Shown in pieces: positions 43,875 through 53,139 of a DNA stretch of 64,000 nucleotides. Positions within the stretch are counted from its first letter, which is position 1. The number at the start of each line of letters is the position of its first letter. The translations under genes were made by a program, and so were the position numbers. The notes under the pieces were generated by a model. That model saw only the letters and a list, made by a program, of their open reading frames with translations, ran no database searches and was not told the DNA's origin. This DNA is from Olivibacter sp. SDN3 (lineage in GTDB: Bacteria; Bacteroidota; Bacteroidia; Sphingobacteriales; Sphingobacteriaceae), in contig NZ_CP060497.1 of the NCBI RefSeq assembly GCF_014334135.1, positions 3,534,001-3,598,000 of the forward strand, written 5' to 3'.

Positions 43875-44471
43875 ATGCAAGCATTTCAAGAATATCTTCA
43901 AAAGCACACGCCTATTACAGTGGAGCAGTTTCATTTATTAAAGCATGAGCTTAAGGAAAAAAAATATAACAAGGGAGAAACGCTATTGATAGAAGGAGGG
44001 AAGACGGATGTTATTTATTTTGTATGCAGCGGCTTATTGCGTGCATATACGCTAGACAAACAAGGGAAAGAGCATATCATACAATTTGCGCCCGAAAATT
44101 GGTGGATGGGCGATCGGAACAGCACTTACTTCAACCAGCCCGCGGAATATAGCATAGATGCCATTGAAGATTCGGAAGTGGTTGTAATCAGCAAAAAGTT
44201 CATGGAAATGGCTCATAAAGTCTGCCTGGATTTCGGAAAATATAACATTCGGTTATTGCACAACAGTATCAGACATATGCAACGTAGGATAAACCTCCTG
44301 TTGGCTGCAACTGCCGAAGAACGTTACCTTGATTTCATCAATCTGTACCCCCAACTTACCCTTCGAATATCACAGATCATGATAGCTTCCTATCTGGGCA
44401 TTACCCCAGAGTCACTCAGTAGGGTGAGGAAAGAACTGGCCAGAAAACATTCAAACACCGATAAGCGCTAA
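43875..44471 (+). CDS. Crp/Fnr-type transcriptional regulator
   Basis: 198 residues. Beta-roll with YNKGETLLIEGGKTDVIYF and AYTLDKQGKEHIIQFAPENW, and the C-terminal helix-turn-helix LRISQIMIASYLGITPESLS. TATCTTTG at 43865-43872 matches the -7 consensus but is too close to this ATG to give a normal leader, so either the true start is internal or transcription comes from further up. It is 71 bases from the pirin gene, the probable target. Confidence 0.87.
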   Translation: MQAFQEYLQKHTPITVEQFHLLKHELKEKKYNKGETLLIEGGKTDVIYFVCSGLLRAYTLDKQGKEHIIQFAPENWWMGDRNSTYFNQPAEYSIDAIEDSEVVVISKKFMEMAHKVCLDFGKYNIRLLHNSIRHMQRRINLLLAATAEERYLDFINLYPQLTLRISQIMIASYLGITPESLSRVRKELARKHSNTDKR

Positions 44472-44514
44472 ACACTTCTTACCATACATCAATTTTTTCC
44501 AGTATAAGCTGTAT

Positions 44515-44522
44515 TACTTTTG
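44515..44522 (+). promoter_or_regulatory. -7 promoter element of the pirin gene
   Basis: TACTTTTG is an exact TAnnTTTG match 20 bases before the ATG at 44542, with GAAAGGA between as ribosome binding site. The -33 element is weak (TTTC at a 15-base spacing). Confidence 0.4.
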
Positions 44523-44541
44523 TATAAAAGAAAGGAAAAAA

Positions 44542-45411
44542 ATGAAAAAGGTCATAGAAAATATAATACGCAAGCCTGCGCAAGCAGGAATGGTTGGTGA
44601 TGGGTTCCGGGTATTTAACTACATTCCCAGGGCAGGCATCAGCCAACGTCGGATAAGCCCCTTTTTAATGCTCGACTTTAACGCGGCTTTTGATTTTGGT
44701 CCATCAGATCACCTTCGCGGAGTAGATGTACACCCACATAAAGGATTTGAAACAGTCACCATCGCTTATAAAGGCAGTGTGGCTCATTATGATAGCGCCG
44801 GAAATAGCGGTGTGATCAATCCCGGCGATGTACAATGGATGACGGCGGGAAACGGCATATTACACAAAGAGTTCCATGAGGAGAATTTTTCCAAGACCGG
44901 AGGTCCGTTTGAAATGGTACAGCTATGGATAAACCTTCCCAAAAAAGATAAATCAGTTGCTCCCCACTATCAGGGTCTCACCGCAGATCGGATGGGCAAA
45001 TTACCACTCGATAATGATGGAGGGATAGTGAATATCATTGCCGGGGAAGCACAAGGTGTTAAAGGGCCGGCAGAAACCTATACGCCCGTCAATCTCTTTG
45101 ATATGCGGTTAAACAAAAACGGTGTTTTTACCACACAGATCAGTGCTGAACACCATACGGCGTTATTGGTCATCAACGGCAATATAACGGTAAATGAACA
45201 GGCGGTAGCCGAACATAGTTTTGTGCTATTTAAAAATGAGGGTGAGGAGATAACCGTTCACGCACAAGAAGAAAGCGTCGTGTTATTGTTAAGCGGCGAG
45301 CCCATTGACGAACCCGTTGTGAGTTATGGCCCCTTTGTGATGAATACCGAAGCTGAAATACGCGAAGCGATTATGGATTTTAACATGGGCAAATTCGGTT
45401 ATTTAGAATAA
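44542..45411 (+). CDS. pirin family protein
   Basis: 289 residues, a bicupin. The N-terminal cupin has the metal site pattern HPHKGFETVTIAYKG, then H in VAHYDSAGNSG, and GNGILHKEFHEENF, as in YhhW/pirin quercetinases. The C-terminal Pirin_C domain follows (LFDMRLNKNGVFTTQISAE, LLSGEPIDEPVVSYGPFVMN). It binds iron and may oxidise flavonoid-like substrates, though roles in stress response are also reported for the family. Preceded by a Crp-type regulator and its own likely promoter, and followed by a GNAT gene 28 bases later. Confidence 0.9.
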   Translation: MKKVIENIIRKPAQAGMVGDGFRVFNYIPRAGISQRRISPFLMLDFNAAFDFGPSDHLRGVDVHPHKGFETVTIAYKGSVAHYDSAGNSGVINPGDVQWMTAGNGILHKEFHEENFSKTGGPFEMVQLWINLPKKDKSVAPHYQGLTADRMGKLPLDNDGGIVNIIAGEAQGVKGPAETYTPVNLFDMRLNKNGVFTTQISAEHHTALLVINGNITVNEQAVAEHSFVLFKNEGEEITVHAQEESVVLLLSGEPIDEPVVSYGPFVMNTEAEIREAIMDFNMGKFGYLE

Positions 45412-45439
45412 TCCACGTTTGCTAAATAAAATATGAGTT

Positions 45440-45757
45440 ATGAATATGGCATTTGAAAATATTCCTTTGAATAAAAATGATGAAAACCATCGTTTCGAGC
45501 TACAGGTAGATGGGCATACTGCTTTCATCGATTACGGAGAACGTAACGGTAAAGCCTGGTTAATCCATACCGAATCTCCACCGGAACTTGCCGGTAGGGG
45601 TGTGGCAACTGCACTTATAGCGAAAACACTTACGTGGCTAAAAGATAACAGTTACACTTTGATCCCGCTCTGTCCACTGGTGGTTGCCTTTATCAAAAGG
45701 CATCCTGATTGGTTAACGATAGTGGATGAGGCTTATCGAAAGCCCTTTGAACATTAA
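45440..45757 (+). CDS. small GNAT N-acetyltransferase
   Basis: 105 residues, the single-domain YjdJ-like GNAT type. FELQVDGHTAFIDYGERNG, HTESPPELAGRGVATALIAK with the acetyl-CoA loop G-R-G-V-A, and LIPLCPLVVAFIKRHPDW, whose C-P-L-V-V-A-F-I block is diagnostic. Substrate unknown. It is probably co-transcribed with pirin and is followed by a clear terminator. Confidence 0.88.
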   Translation: MNMAFENIPLNKNDENHRFELQVDGHTAFIDYGERNGKAWLIHTESPPELAGRGVATALIAKTLTWLKDNSYTLIPLCPLVVAFIKRHPDWLTIVDEAYRKPFEH

Positions 45758-45780
45758 TATTTATTTACTTTGTTCTATCA

Positions 45781-45809
45781 AAGCTCTCATTTAGTTTGAG
45801 AGCTTTTTT
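45781..45809 (+). terminator. rho-independent terminator after the pirin-GNAT genes
   Basis: AAGCTCTCA (45781-45789) and TGAGAGCTT (45797-45805) form a perfect 9-bp stem with a 7-base loop, ending in a run of six T (45804-45809). Confidence 0.85.
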
Positions 45810-46016
45810 ATTTACCTGGTATTGGCAGTTGTGATTTCCACCAAAAAATAATCGCAAATTATTTACATCACGAACATTCTGTATATACAGAATGTTTACA
45901 AATTTGCCATAAGGATCACACAGTGTGCAATGTAACTTATAAGTTGCGCCAGTCGCAGATGTCAGTAGGAGGTAATTTCGATATACACCGATTAGAACAG
46001 GTTGGATATCGGCGTA

Positions 46017-46616
46017 TTACTCAACAGGGTTCATTTTTCTATGAGCTTCCGTCGCAAATGCTAAATAGTCTTCCAACGGTTCAAGCCCAATTGATTTTCT
46101 TCTTTTGTTCACCTGTTTGGGTCTTATTATCGGTTCTGGTACCGCCGTCCTGCTTTCGTCATAGGTCACTTGCGTGCCATAGACTTGAGGTTTTCCTAGG
46201 TTGATATTGACCCTATCCGTAAGTGAAGCAAAATTTGATGCAGTCGCTTTTTTTCGTTTGACCTCTTTTTTCATTTCCTTCAATACATCCTGTTGAAAAC
46301 TTATATCATGGTCGCTGTGTTGTACACAAAGCCAGAAATTTTTTTCACTTTCCTTTCCTACCTTGTCATAATTGGGGTAACCGTATTCCTGAAAGATTTG
46401 CTTCGCAAATGCTGTGTTTCTTATGTAGGTTTCCCTTACAATAGCTCTTAGCGAATCGCGATCTTCAATTTTACCATAACGAACATCCTGCCCTGTTTTT
46501 TTATCAATAAGCGCCATACTGTCTAGCTGCTTTTTTAATAACGGAAGTTGAATAGATTCCTGTCCACTGATGATGTCGGTCCAAAAAAATAATAATATCC
46601 CAAGTAAGATTTTCAT
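46017..46616 (-). CDS. DUF6624 family secreted protein
   Basis: 199 residues from ATG 46616; the longer reading to 46664 lacks a signal sequence at its front. A signal peptide (about 1-18, MKILLGILLFFWTDIISG) is followed by the DUF6624 pattern: LKKQLDSMALIDKKTGQDVR, IFQEYGYPNYDKVGKES, NFWLCVQHSDHDISFQQDVL and a final LGKPQVYGTQV. The Q-H-S-D and G-T-Q blocks are the most conserved parts. Function unknown, expected periplasmic. Confidence 0.75.
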   Translation of the reverse strand: MKILLGILLFFWTDIISGQESIQLPLLKKQLDSMALIDKKTGQDVRYGKIEDRDSLRAIVRETYIRNTAFAKQIFQEYGYPNYDKVGKESEKNFWLCVQHSDHDISFQQDVLKEMKKEVKRKKATASNFASLTDRVNINLGKPQVYGTQVTYDESRTAVPEPIIRPKQVNKRRKSIGLEPLEDYLAFATEAHRKMNPVE

Positions 46617-46845
46617 AATTAAGTTTTTAATGTAAAGCCATTGTGGGAAAATGGGCAAATCCAAATATAAACAATCACACTTAAACGATCAAGTCTCTGT
46701 ATGGGCTACCGTTCTGTTTATTCTTTCCTGAACAAAATCGCCATTCCTTGTTCAATATAAATTATTGAAGTTACTTTTTGCATAAGAAGATTGAAAAAAT
46801 AATTTTAGATTTACCTAATAATTAGCTAATAATAACTCAAAAAAT

Positions 46846-47202
46846 ATGCTGACAGACATCAACCCCAAAATACCTATGCGCAATAATGCCGTAACAAGGG
46901 ATTTTTACATTAATAAGTTAGATTTTAAGGAATTTGGAAATGCTGACTATGACGGCTACCTGATGGTGCACAAAGACAGCATACAGATTCATTTCTTTGA
47001 GTTTAAAGAGCTTGATCCAAAAGAGAATTACGGACAAGTATATATTCGGACTGATGATATCGATGGATTATATCAATCGATGTTGGAAAATAAAATAGGC
47101 ATACATCCAGCAGGAAGCTTACAAACAAAGCCCTGGGGGCAAAAAGAATTTTCAGTGCTCGACCCAGACAATAACCTGCTAACTTTTGGGCAAAGTATAT
47201 AA
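46846..47202 (+). CDS. glyoxalase/bleomycin-resistance (VOC) protein
   Basis: 118 residues, two beta-alpha-beta-beta-beta modules. KIPMRNNAVTRDFYINKLDF, then IQIHFFEFKEL with the first metal or ligand-side residues, and GQKEFSVLDPDNNLLTFGQ, whose D-P-D-N-N-L-L-T-F is the VOC signature. The type resembles bleomycin-binding proteins rather than glyoxalase I. Probably a cytoplasmic dimer; substrate not known. Confidence 0.85.
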   Translation: MLTDINPKIPMRNNAVTRDFYINKLDFKEFGNADYDGYLMVHKDSIQIHFFEFKELDPKENYGQVYIRTDDIDGLYQSMLENKIGIHPAGSLQTKPWGQKEFSVLDPDNNLLTFGQSI

Positions 47203-47317
47203 AAAACGCAATAACGGAATTGGCATCCCGATAGCTAATAACAGGTTCCGTAGCTCGATGTGAACAGACTAACTATGAAAGCAAGTAGTTGTAAGTTTCT
47301 GGAAATCAATAGTATTT

Positions 47318-47836
47318 ATGTTTTATCAAAGTGACACTATTATAATACGTGAATTTAAAATAGAAGAGATATCGTTGTTCTCCGAACTCTTCGATAGTCT
47401 AAATGTCACCCGCTATTTACCGTACAAGACGCCTGAAGAGTATAGGGAAATGTTCCATACAGCCCTGAAAGATTATAAAAAAGGACTTTTCAGTCGGTGG
47501 GGAGTATTCAATACCGTGAATAACGACTTTATAGGCATGTGTCTCGCTCGGCATTTCGCGGATATTCCCAGCCAGTTAGAAATCGGATATACACTTAGTG
47601 AGCGATATTGGGGGAAGGGTATTGCAACAGAAGTGTGCAGCGCACTGGTCCATTATTGCTTCTCTCATACCGATAGAAAAGAAGTAGTAGCGGTAACAGC
47701 ACTTGATAATATTGGTTCGCAGAAAGTGCTGGCAAAAACCGGATTCAAGCAGAAGGATAATTTAATTAGAGATAATGACGAATTGGCGTATTTTGTGATC
47801 CAACGGAACACTTTTCTTGCAGCTCTGGAACAGTAA
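47318..47836 (+). CDS. GNAT N-acetyltransferase, RimJ/RimL type
   Basis: 172 residues. FDSLNVTRYLPYKTPEEY and IGYTLSERYWGKGIATEVCS, with the acetyl-CoA loop R-Y-W-G-K-G-I-A, then the typical end ALDNIGSQKVLAKTGFKQK. Acetylates an amine of unknown identity. Stand-alone gene, converging with the DUF2200 gene. Confidence 0.88.
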   Translation: MFYQSDTIIIREFKIEEISLFSELFDSLNVTRYLPYKTPEEYREMFHTALKDYKKGLFSRWGVFNTVNNDFIGMCLARHFADIPSQLEIGYTLSERYWGKGIATEVCSALVHYCFSHTDRKEVVAVTALDNIGSQKVLAKTGFKQKDNLIRDNDELAYFVIQRNTFLAALEQ

Positions 47837-47898
47837 AAATAAGCAGGCAAGTTTTAACAGTATAATCTTCCGTTTCTAGGGAGTTGCACGGACTCTCC

Positions 47899-48249
47899 TT
47901 ACTTTCTTAAAATCTTTTCCATTGTCCTTCCTTTCGCCAATTCATCAACCATTTTATCCAAATAACGAATTTTTTGCATGAGTTTGTCTTCGATTTCTTC
48001 CACACGATACCCACAGATCACACCTGTAATTTTCGAGACATTGGGATTGATTTGAGGAGCCTGAGCAAAAAAGGTTTCGAAGTCAGTTTTGTCGTCGATA
48101 TGCTGTTGCAAGGTTTGTTCATTATACCCCGTCAGCCAAAATATAATTTCATCTACCTCTGCTTTCGTCCGTCCCTTTTTTTCCGCTTTTTGGATATAAT
48201 ACGGATAAACGCTGGCAAAAGACATTCTGTAAACTCTTGTATTATCCAT
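47899..48249 (-). CDS. DUF2200 family protein
   Basis: 116 residues. [21 protein letters not shown], then [19 protein letters not shown] and [18 protein letters not shown] followed by [20 protein letters not shown] form the DUF2200 pattern over the full length. Small helical cytoplasmic protein of unknown function. Often found as a single gene in accessory regions. Confidence 0.88.
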   Translation of the reverse strand: MDNTRVYRMSFASVYPYYIQKAEKKGRTKAEVDEIIFWLTGYNEQTLQQHIDDKTDFETFFAQAPQINPNVSKITGVICGYRVEEIEDKLMQKIRYLDKMVDELAKGRTMEKILRK

Positions 48250-48354
48250 TTTTTATAAATTATTTATCAAGGTTTTAACTCAAATATACGCAACAACCTT
48301 GTGGATTCAATGGCAGTGCCTTTAATTTAAGATCACTTTCGTTGCTACCAAACC

Positions 48355-49245
48355 TTATGCTATAATATTCACCAATTTGTTGAACACATCATTTGCTTCG
48401 GGCATGTTCAGAAAAATCCACGCGTGGTACATTTGCTTGTATTCGTAATAAGTAATCGGAACAGATTTTTCCTTTGCCATTGCCACGAATTTTCGCGCAT
48501 CTGGTAACAGGACTTCGTGAGTTCCCATAAATAAGTGGATCGGGGCCAGGCCATCGAGAGGGCCGTATATGGGGCTTATCATATAATCGTCAGTTTTTGT
48601 GCCGGCAGTATAAGCTGAAATTGCCGTTTTCATCCCTTTTACGTCAATATAGGGATCGTATTGATCAATTTCCTGAATTTCGGGATGCTGTATGGTGGCA
48701 TCCAATAATGGAGATAATAAAATAATGTGGGATGGTTGCTGAAGTCGTTGTTTCTGGGCATGTTGTGCGAGCGATAGCGCGATTCCTCCGCCTGCCGAAA
48801 ATCCCATTAATATAACATTTTCTCCCCCTGCAGAACTGACTAAATCTGCGTATACGGGCACAACCATATCAAACACATCCTGATAGTTGTTTGTAGGAGT
48901 CAAAGGATAATCGGGCACCACAATGCCGATATCTGTATGCTGCACAATCTTGTTGAGGAAGACCCAATCGTATTTGGTGATATTATAGACAAAACCGCCG
49001 CCATGTACAAAAAATAGATAACGTTGGGGGCTGGTATCTTTTTTTTTGAGTTTCCATACCTTTCTTCCTGTAGATGATGTACGATAGATAACATCACATT
49101 GCTTTTTTACTTTAGTTGGTATACCGGCTGCTTTATGTGCCTTAGTGAAATCTCCATTCTTGAATTGTTTCTGAATCTTTGTTTTTATACCGGCCAGCCG
49201 GATGATTAAACGATAGATTTTGCTTTTGAAACTTGGTTTTTCCAT
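48355..49245 (-). CDS. alpha/beta hydrolase, hormone-sensitive-lipase type
   Basis: 296 residues from the ATG at 49245; the longer frame begins with GTG. The oxyanion motif HGGGFVYN is the HSL-family type, the nucleophile lies in MGFSAGGGIAL, the acid in LLPDARKFVAM and the His in MYHAWIFLNM. No signal peptide. It should hydrolyse small esters in the cytoplasm. It lies next to a Crp-type regulator (49372) on the same strand, 126 bases apart. Confidence 0.88.
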   Translation of the reverse strand: MEKPSFKSKIYRLIIRLAGIKTKIQKQFKNGDFTKAHKAAGIPTKVKKQCDVIYRTSSTGRKVWKLKKKDTSPQRYLFFVHGGGFVYNITKYDWVFLNKIVQHTDIGIVVPDYPLTPTNNYQDVFDMVVPVYADLVSSAGGENVILMGFSAGGGIALSLAQHAQKQRLQQPSHIILLSPLLDATIQHPEIQEIDQYDPYIDVKGMKTAISAYTAGTKTDDYMISPIYGPLDGLAPIHLFMGTHEVLLPDARKFVAMAKEKSVPITYYEYKQMYHAWIFLNMPEANDVFNKLVNIIA

Positions 49246-49371
49246 CTTGTAATAATTTGTGTTCTGAACAGGCTGATTGTCTTTCACCCCACCATTTCAT
49301 ATCGTTCGGTAGGGTCAAAGGTAGATGTAAAAACAAGACGATTTTTTAGCAAATGCTAAATATGGTAATCC

Positions 49372-49935
49372 TCATATCTGGGCGCGCATACGGCTAAGCG
49401 TCACGGGAGACATGCCTAAGTACGAGGCTATAGCTCCCAGCGATGCCCGTTGCAAGATAAACGGATGGCGTGAAAGTAATTTGCGATAGCGTTCCAATGC
49501 GCTATCGAACTGGAGTGACAAGGTTCTTTCCTCTAGCGCGAGATAGTACTTTTCCATCAGAAAGCGGTACAGTTTCAACAGTATCGGGTTTTCCTTGCAA
49601 AGGTTTAAAAATTCCTCGTAGTTAATCTTTAGTAGGACCGAATCTTCCAATATTTCCACACTTTCATTACTGCTTGTTTGTGTAAACAGCGCGTAAGTGG
49701 ATGTTATGATATCATTTTCCCGAGCAAATAGGGTGGTGATTTGCTTGTCATCAATGACGGAAAAAATTCGTGCAAATCCTTTTTGAATAATATAAAAATG
49801 GTTGCAACGCTGGCCTTTTCTTATCAACGTGGAGCCTTGGGCAACATTTAGGGTGACTACCAGCTTTTCGAGATGATCAACGGCCTCGCGGGGCAAACTC
49901 GCTATATCGAATATGTTTTCTAATGCGGGAATCAA
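49372..49935 (-). CDS. Crp/Fnr-type transcriptional regulator
   Basis: 187 residues starting at a TTG at 49935; no in-frame ATG exists between it and the upstream stop near 49983. Beta-roll: LVVTLNVAQGSTLIRKGQRC, IIQKGFARIFSVIDDKQIT. HTH: FILQRASLGAIASYLGMSPV, then TLSRMRAQI as the final recognition helix. It may control the adjacent hydrolase gene. Length fits the family, and nothing suggests a frameshift. Confidence 0.83.
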   Translation of the reverse strand: MIPALENIFDIASLPREAVDHLEKLVVTLNVAQGSTLIRKGQRCNHFYIIQKGFARIFSVIDDKQITTLFARENDIITSTYALFTQTSSNESVEILEDSVLLKINYEEFLNLCKENPILLKLYRFLMEKYYLALEERTLSLQFDSALERYRKLLSRHPFILQRASLGAIASYLGMSPVTLSRMRAQI

Positions 49936-50096
49936 ATTATTTAAAGATGTACTTACACTTGACGATGTCCACGGCTCATCTTACTGCTGTCCTCTTCAAC
50001 AAAGATATTGAATTTACAGGAAAAAGCGGTCGAACCACCCCAATGAAAGTAATTGCTCATCGAGTTGCCTAATTTTGTCAGAAATGGTGATGGTTT

Positions 50097-50465
50097 TTAT
50101 TTTACTTGGTCACTTTCTTTCTTTCTAAATGCCACAATTCTTTTTATCAAGTCTAATGGTAATTCATCCCTACTTGGAAGCTGAATAGCAGATTTAGTAA
50201 CTTTCAACTTTTTCAGTTCGGGCTCAAATTCTTTTAGCAAGGCTTCGCTCCACGGACTTGAAAGTGAGATGTGTTTTGTATAAGCCGAATAATAAATTAG
50301 ATAGCCCTTTTTATATTTGAAAGCCGGAATCTGGTAGCTAATTACCTCTTCTGCTTCGGGAACAACCTCTCTGATTACCTTACGGATTTTCTGCATTCTT
50401 TCCTGCACTTCCATAGGGAAAGCATTGTGATACTCGTCAATAGTTTTGAAATCTGTTTTAGCCAT
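50097..50465 (-). CDS. YdhG/DUF1801-type iron chaperone-like protein
   Basis: 122 residues from ATG 50465, the natural family start (MAKTDFKTIDEYHNAFP). EEVISYQIPAFKYKKGYLIY and HISLSSPWSEALLKEFEPEL, then AIQLPSRDELPLDLIKRIVA make the DUF1801 pattern. Relatives are described as frataxin-like iron chaperones; function here is not established. Stand-alone gene. Confidence 0.85.
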   Translation of the reverse strand: MAKTDFKTIDEYHNAFPMEVQERMQKIRKVIREVVPEAEEVISYQIPAFKYKKGYLIYYSAYTKHISLSSPWSEALLKEFEPELKKLKVTKSAIQLPSRDELPLDLIKRIVAFRKKESDQVK

Positions 50466-51047
50466 TGTTATGAAGTCTAAAGTTATAGGAATATTAAATT
50501 GAAATACAGCCAAAAATCCGCTTTCCATCCTAAAGGTACGTATATCTCCCAAAAGTAGTGCTATCTGACTGATTATAATACGAATTGGCCCCTTTCTTTC
50601 AACGCTCTATTTTAGTATATTTTGGTGATAAGTCTGTTACTTAGTTTTTGTTTTATCTTTTCACTGGCAGTGAAGACGTGTTCGTGGCGACTGGAATAGC
50701 ATCATGGTACATTCGCATCCCTATACCCATAAAGGCGATACTTTCAAAACAACTTCAGTTTCTCTATAAGATACTCGATGGAAAGTGGCGGAATTTTTTT
50801 GAGTTTGCCAGTCGTGTTTAATGAATAATGGCAAGATGTATTAAGTAAAGTGGAAACTTTGCAGTAAAAAAAAATATTTTAGCTTAAATAGCAATTATTT
50901 TGATAGTTTTAATATTTAGCGCGTATTACCTATATCCAGTGCCACAGCACGAGATTGACTTATCCAGTGGAATGAATAGTCAGCATGCAGGATATTAATA
51001 ATAACAGTTAGTGAAAATTATAAAACCATTTAAAATATTTTTAGCAT
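50466..51047. other. 582-base intergenic region
   Basis: No ORF supported on either strand. The sequence is AT-rich near the right end (A-run at about 50867-50877), consistent with a promoter zone for the GH130 gene, but no complete TTG-N19-TAnnTTTG pair was found. No T-tract hairpin was recognised. Confidence 0.4.
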
Positions 51048-52205
51048 ATGAATAGGCGTTTTTTGCGAAAGGTACTCGTGATAGTAGGACTTATCACCGG
51101 AATAGTTCCGGTGCAGGCCCAGCAGGAAGTGAATAAACTTCCAGATTGGGCTTTTGGTGGCTTCGTTCGGCCTGACGGTGTAAACCCCGTGATTTCCCCA
51201 AGGGAAAACACCCTATTTCAAGATCCGATGAGCGGAAAGAAAGTGGCATGGGAGTCCAATGATACGTTTAACCCCGCCGCCGCAGTGAAAGACGGTGAGA
51301 TAGTTGTGCTGTACCGGGCAGAAGATAAGTCTGGAGTGAAGATCGGACATCGCACATCGCGCATAGGCTATGCTGCGAGTAAAGACGGTATATCTTTTAC
51401 ACGTAAAGAAACACCGGTTTTCTATCCGGCAGATGATGCACAGAAAAGTTTTGAATGGCCCGGAGGAACGGAAGACCCCCGTGTGGCAGTAACTGAAGAA
51501 GGCCTGTACGTATTATTTTACACCCAATGGAATAGGGATATCGCCCGCTTGGGAGTGGCTACTTCGAGGGATCTGGTTAGCTGGGAAAAGCATGGGCAGA
51601 TCTTTCGTAAAGCAGAAAACGCTGATTTGATAGTGGATAAATTCCATAAATCTGCCTCCATAGTTACAGCGGTAAAAGACGGCAAGCAGGTTATTGCAAA
51701 GGTTAACGGCAAATACTGGATTTATTGGGGTGAAGACGGTGTATTTGGTGCTACTTCTGATAATCTAATAGATTGGGAGCCCGTTATAGACGAAAATAAC
51801 AAGTTAAAAGCATTTATATCGCCAAGAGAAGGTTATTTTGATAGTGATTTAACGGAATGCGGGCCACCGGCCGTTTTGACCGAGCACGGCATTTTACTTT
51901 TATATAATGGTAAAAACAATCCCAACAAAGGAGATAGTCGTTTCAATAAAGGCACTTATAGCGCCGGGCAGGTTTTGTTTGATGTAAATGATCCAACGAG
52001 GGTTATTGGTCGGTTGGATGTGCCGTTCTTGAGGCCGATGGAACCCTTTGAAAAGAGCGGGCAATATGTTGATGGTACCGTGTTCATCGAAGGATTGGTG
52101 TATTTCCAGGAAAAATGGTTCCTGTATTATGGCTGTGCCGATTCTAAAGTAGGTGTTGCAATTTATGACCCGGCCTATCCGGCCCAAGCTGACCCACTGC
52201 CTTAA
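51048..52205 (+). CDS. secreted GH130-family glycosidase/phosphorylase
   Basis: 385 residues. Signal peptide about 1-25 (IVPVQAQ). A five-bladed beta-propeller of the GH130 type: NPVISPRENTLFQDPMSGKK, FNPAAAVKDGEIVVLYRAED, and SFEWPGGTEDPRVAVTEEG with the catalytic Asp in G-G-T-E-D-P-R, then the late GPPAVLTEHGILLLYNGKNN block. Family members are phosphorylases or hydrolases acting on beta-mannosides. The export signal makes a periplasmic hydrolase more likely than a phosphorylase. The ROK kinase gene follows after 29 bases, so sugar released here may be phosphorylated by it. Confidence 0.82.
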   Translation: MNRRFLRKVLVIVGLITGIVPVQAQQEVNKLPDWAFGGFVRPDGVNPVISPRENTLFQDPMSGKKVAWESNDTFNPAAAVKDGEIVVLYRAEDKSGVKIGHRTSRIGYAASKDGISFTRKETPVFYPADDAQKSFEWPGGTEDPRVAVTEEGLYVLFYTQWNRDIARLGVATSRDLVSWEKHGQIFRKAENADLIVDKFHKSASIVTAVKDGKQVIAKVNGKYWIYWGEDGVFGATSDNLIDWEPVIDENNKLKAFISPREGYFDSDLTECGPPAVLTEHGILLLYNGKNNPNKGDSRFNKGTYSAGQVLFDVNDPTRVIGRLDVPFLRPMEPFEKSGQYVDGTVFIEGLVYFQEKWFLYYGCADSKVGVAIYDPAYPAQADPLP

Positions 52206-52234
52206 TAAATTTGAGAAAACATAGCTATATCAAT

Positions 52235-53122
52235 ATGAAAAATATCGAAGAAACTGTTCTTGGCGCCGACGTTGGAGGCTCTCATATAACTGCCGCTATC
52301 GTCGACACGGTAGGACGATCTGTGGTGCCGCACAGTTTAGTTCGCAGAAGAATTGATGCACACGCTTCAGCTTCTGTAATTATGGACGCTTGGGTGGCTG
52401 CATTGAACGCGGCAGAGGAGGCCTGGGGCAGCAAATGCACCTATCTGGCGGTGTCAATGCCCGGGCCCTTCGATTACGAACGAGGTATATCATTAATTAA
52501 GGGCATGAACAAATATGAGGCACTTTATGGCATAGATATCAGACAGGTATTTGCCGAACGGATGAAACTCCCGGTTAACTGTGTCCGGTTTGTGAATGAT
52601 GCAGAGGCTTTTTTACGTGGTGAAGTGCTTGCGGGCCCCGGCAGTGATGTTAACAGGGTTTTTGGTGTGACACTCGGAACAGGGCTGGGATCGGCCTTGT
52701 TCGAAGAGGGCAGGGTAAAGGATCTGAACCTCGGTTCCTCTCCTTTTTTGGGAGGAATAGCGGAAGACTACATTTCAACCCGTGGTATATTGGCATTCTA
52801 CCGTTCATTAGGGGGAGGGGAGATACAGGATGTTAAAACTTTGGTGGAACGCGTGGATGAGGATTCCAAAGCCCAAAAAGCCATCAACCAGCTTGCGCTT
52901 TGGTTGGCCGATTTTCTTTTGATACACCTACCGGTGCTAAGACCAGATCTGGTGATCATCGGTGGGAATATCAGTAAAGCTTATCATCTCTTTTTACCTA
53001 AAGTATCACGCATACTGCATGAACGAAATATTTCTACTCCGATAAAAGTAGCGGAGGTTGGGGAGCAGGCGGCTATTTTAGGCGCAGCTTCATTTGTCAA
53101 TTATATAAAAAACGCTCTCTAA
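52235..53122 (+). CDS. ROK-family sugar kinase
   Basis: 295 residues from ATG 52235; the upstream extension would use TTG. Phosphate-binding motif LGADVGGSHITAAIVD at about 7-22, the catalytic Asp in RFVNDAEAFLRGE, and GVTLGTGLGSALF for the ATP site. The cysteine zinc motif typical of many ROK proteins is absent, as in a subset of the family. Phosphorylates a hexose, plausibly mannose given the GH130 neighbour (inference). Cytoplasmic. Converges with the DUF1648 gene, 17 bases apart. Confidence 0.82.
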   Translation: MKNIEETVLGADVGGSHITAAIVDTVGRSVVPHSLVRRRIDAHASASVIMDAWVAALNAAEEAWGSKCTYLAVSMPGPFDYERGISLIKGMNKYEALYGIDIRQVFAERMKLPVNCVRFVNDAEAFLRGEVLAGPGSDVNRVFGVTLGTGLGSALFEEGRVKDLNLGSSPFLGGIAEDYISTRGILAFYRSLGGGEIQDVKTLVERVDEDSKAQKAINQLALWLADFLLIHLPVLRPDLVIIGGNISKAYHLFLPKVSRILHERNISTPIKVAEVGEQAAILGAASFVNYIKNAL

Positions 53123-53139
53123 GCAATAATCTCATAAAG

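Noticed and set aside
45923-46204. 93-codon plus-strand ORF
   Set aside because: Lies largely opposite the DUF6624 gene, whose family pattern is clear.
47899-50465. DUF2200 and DUF1801 genes as a toxin-antitoxin pair
   Set aside because: They are 1.8 kb apart with other genes between, and neither family has such a role that I know of.
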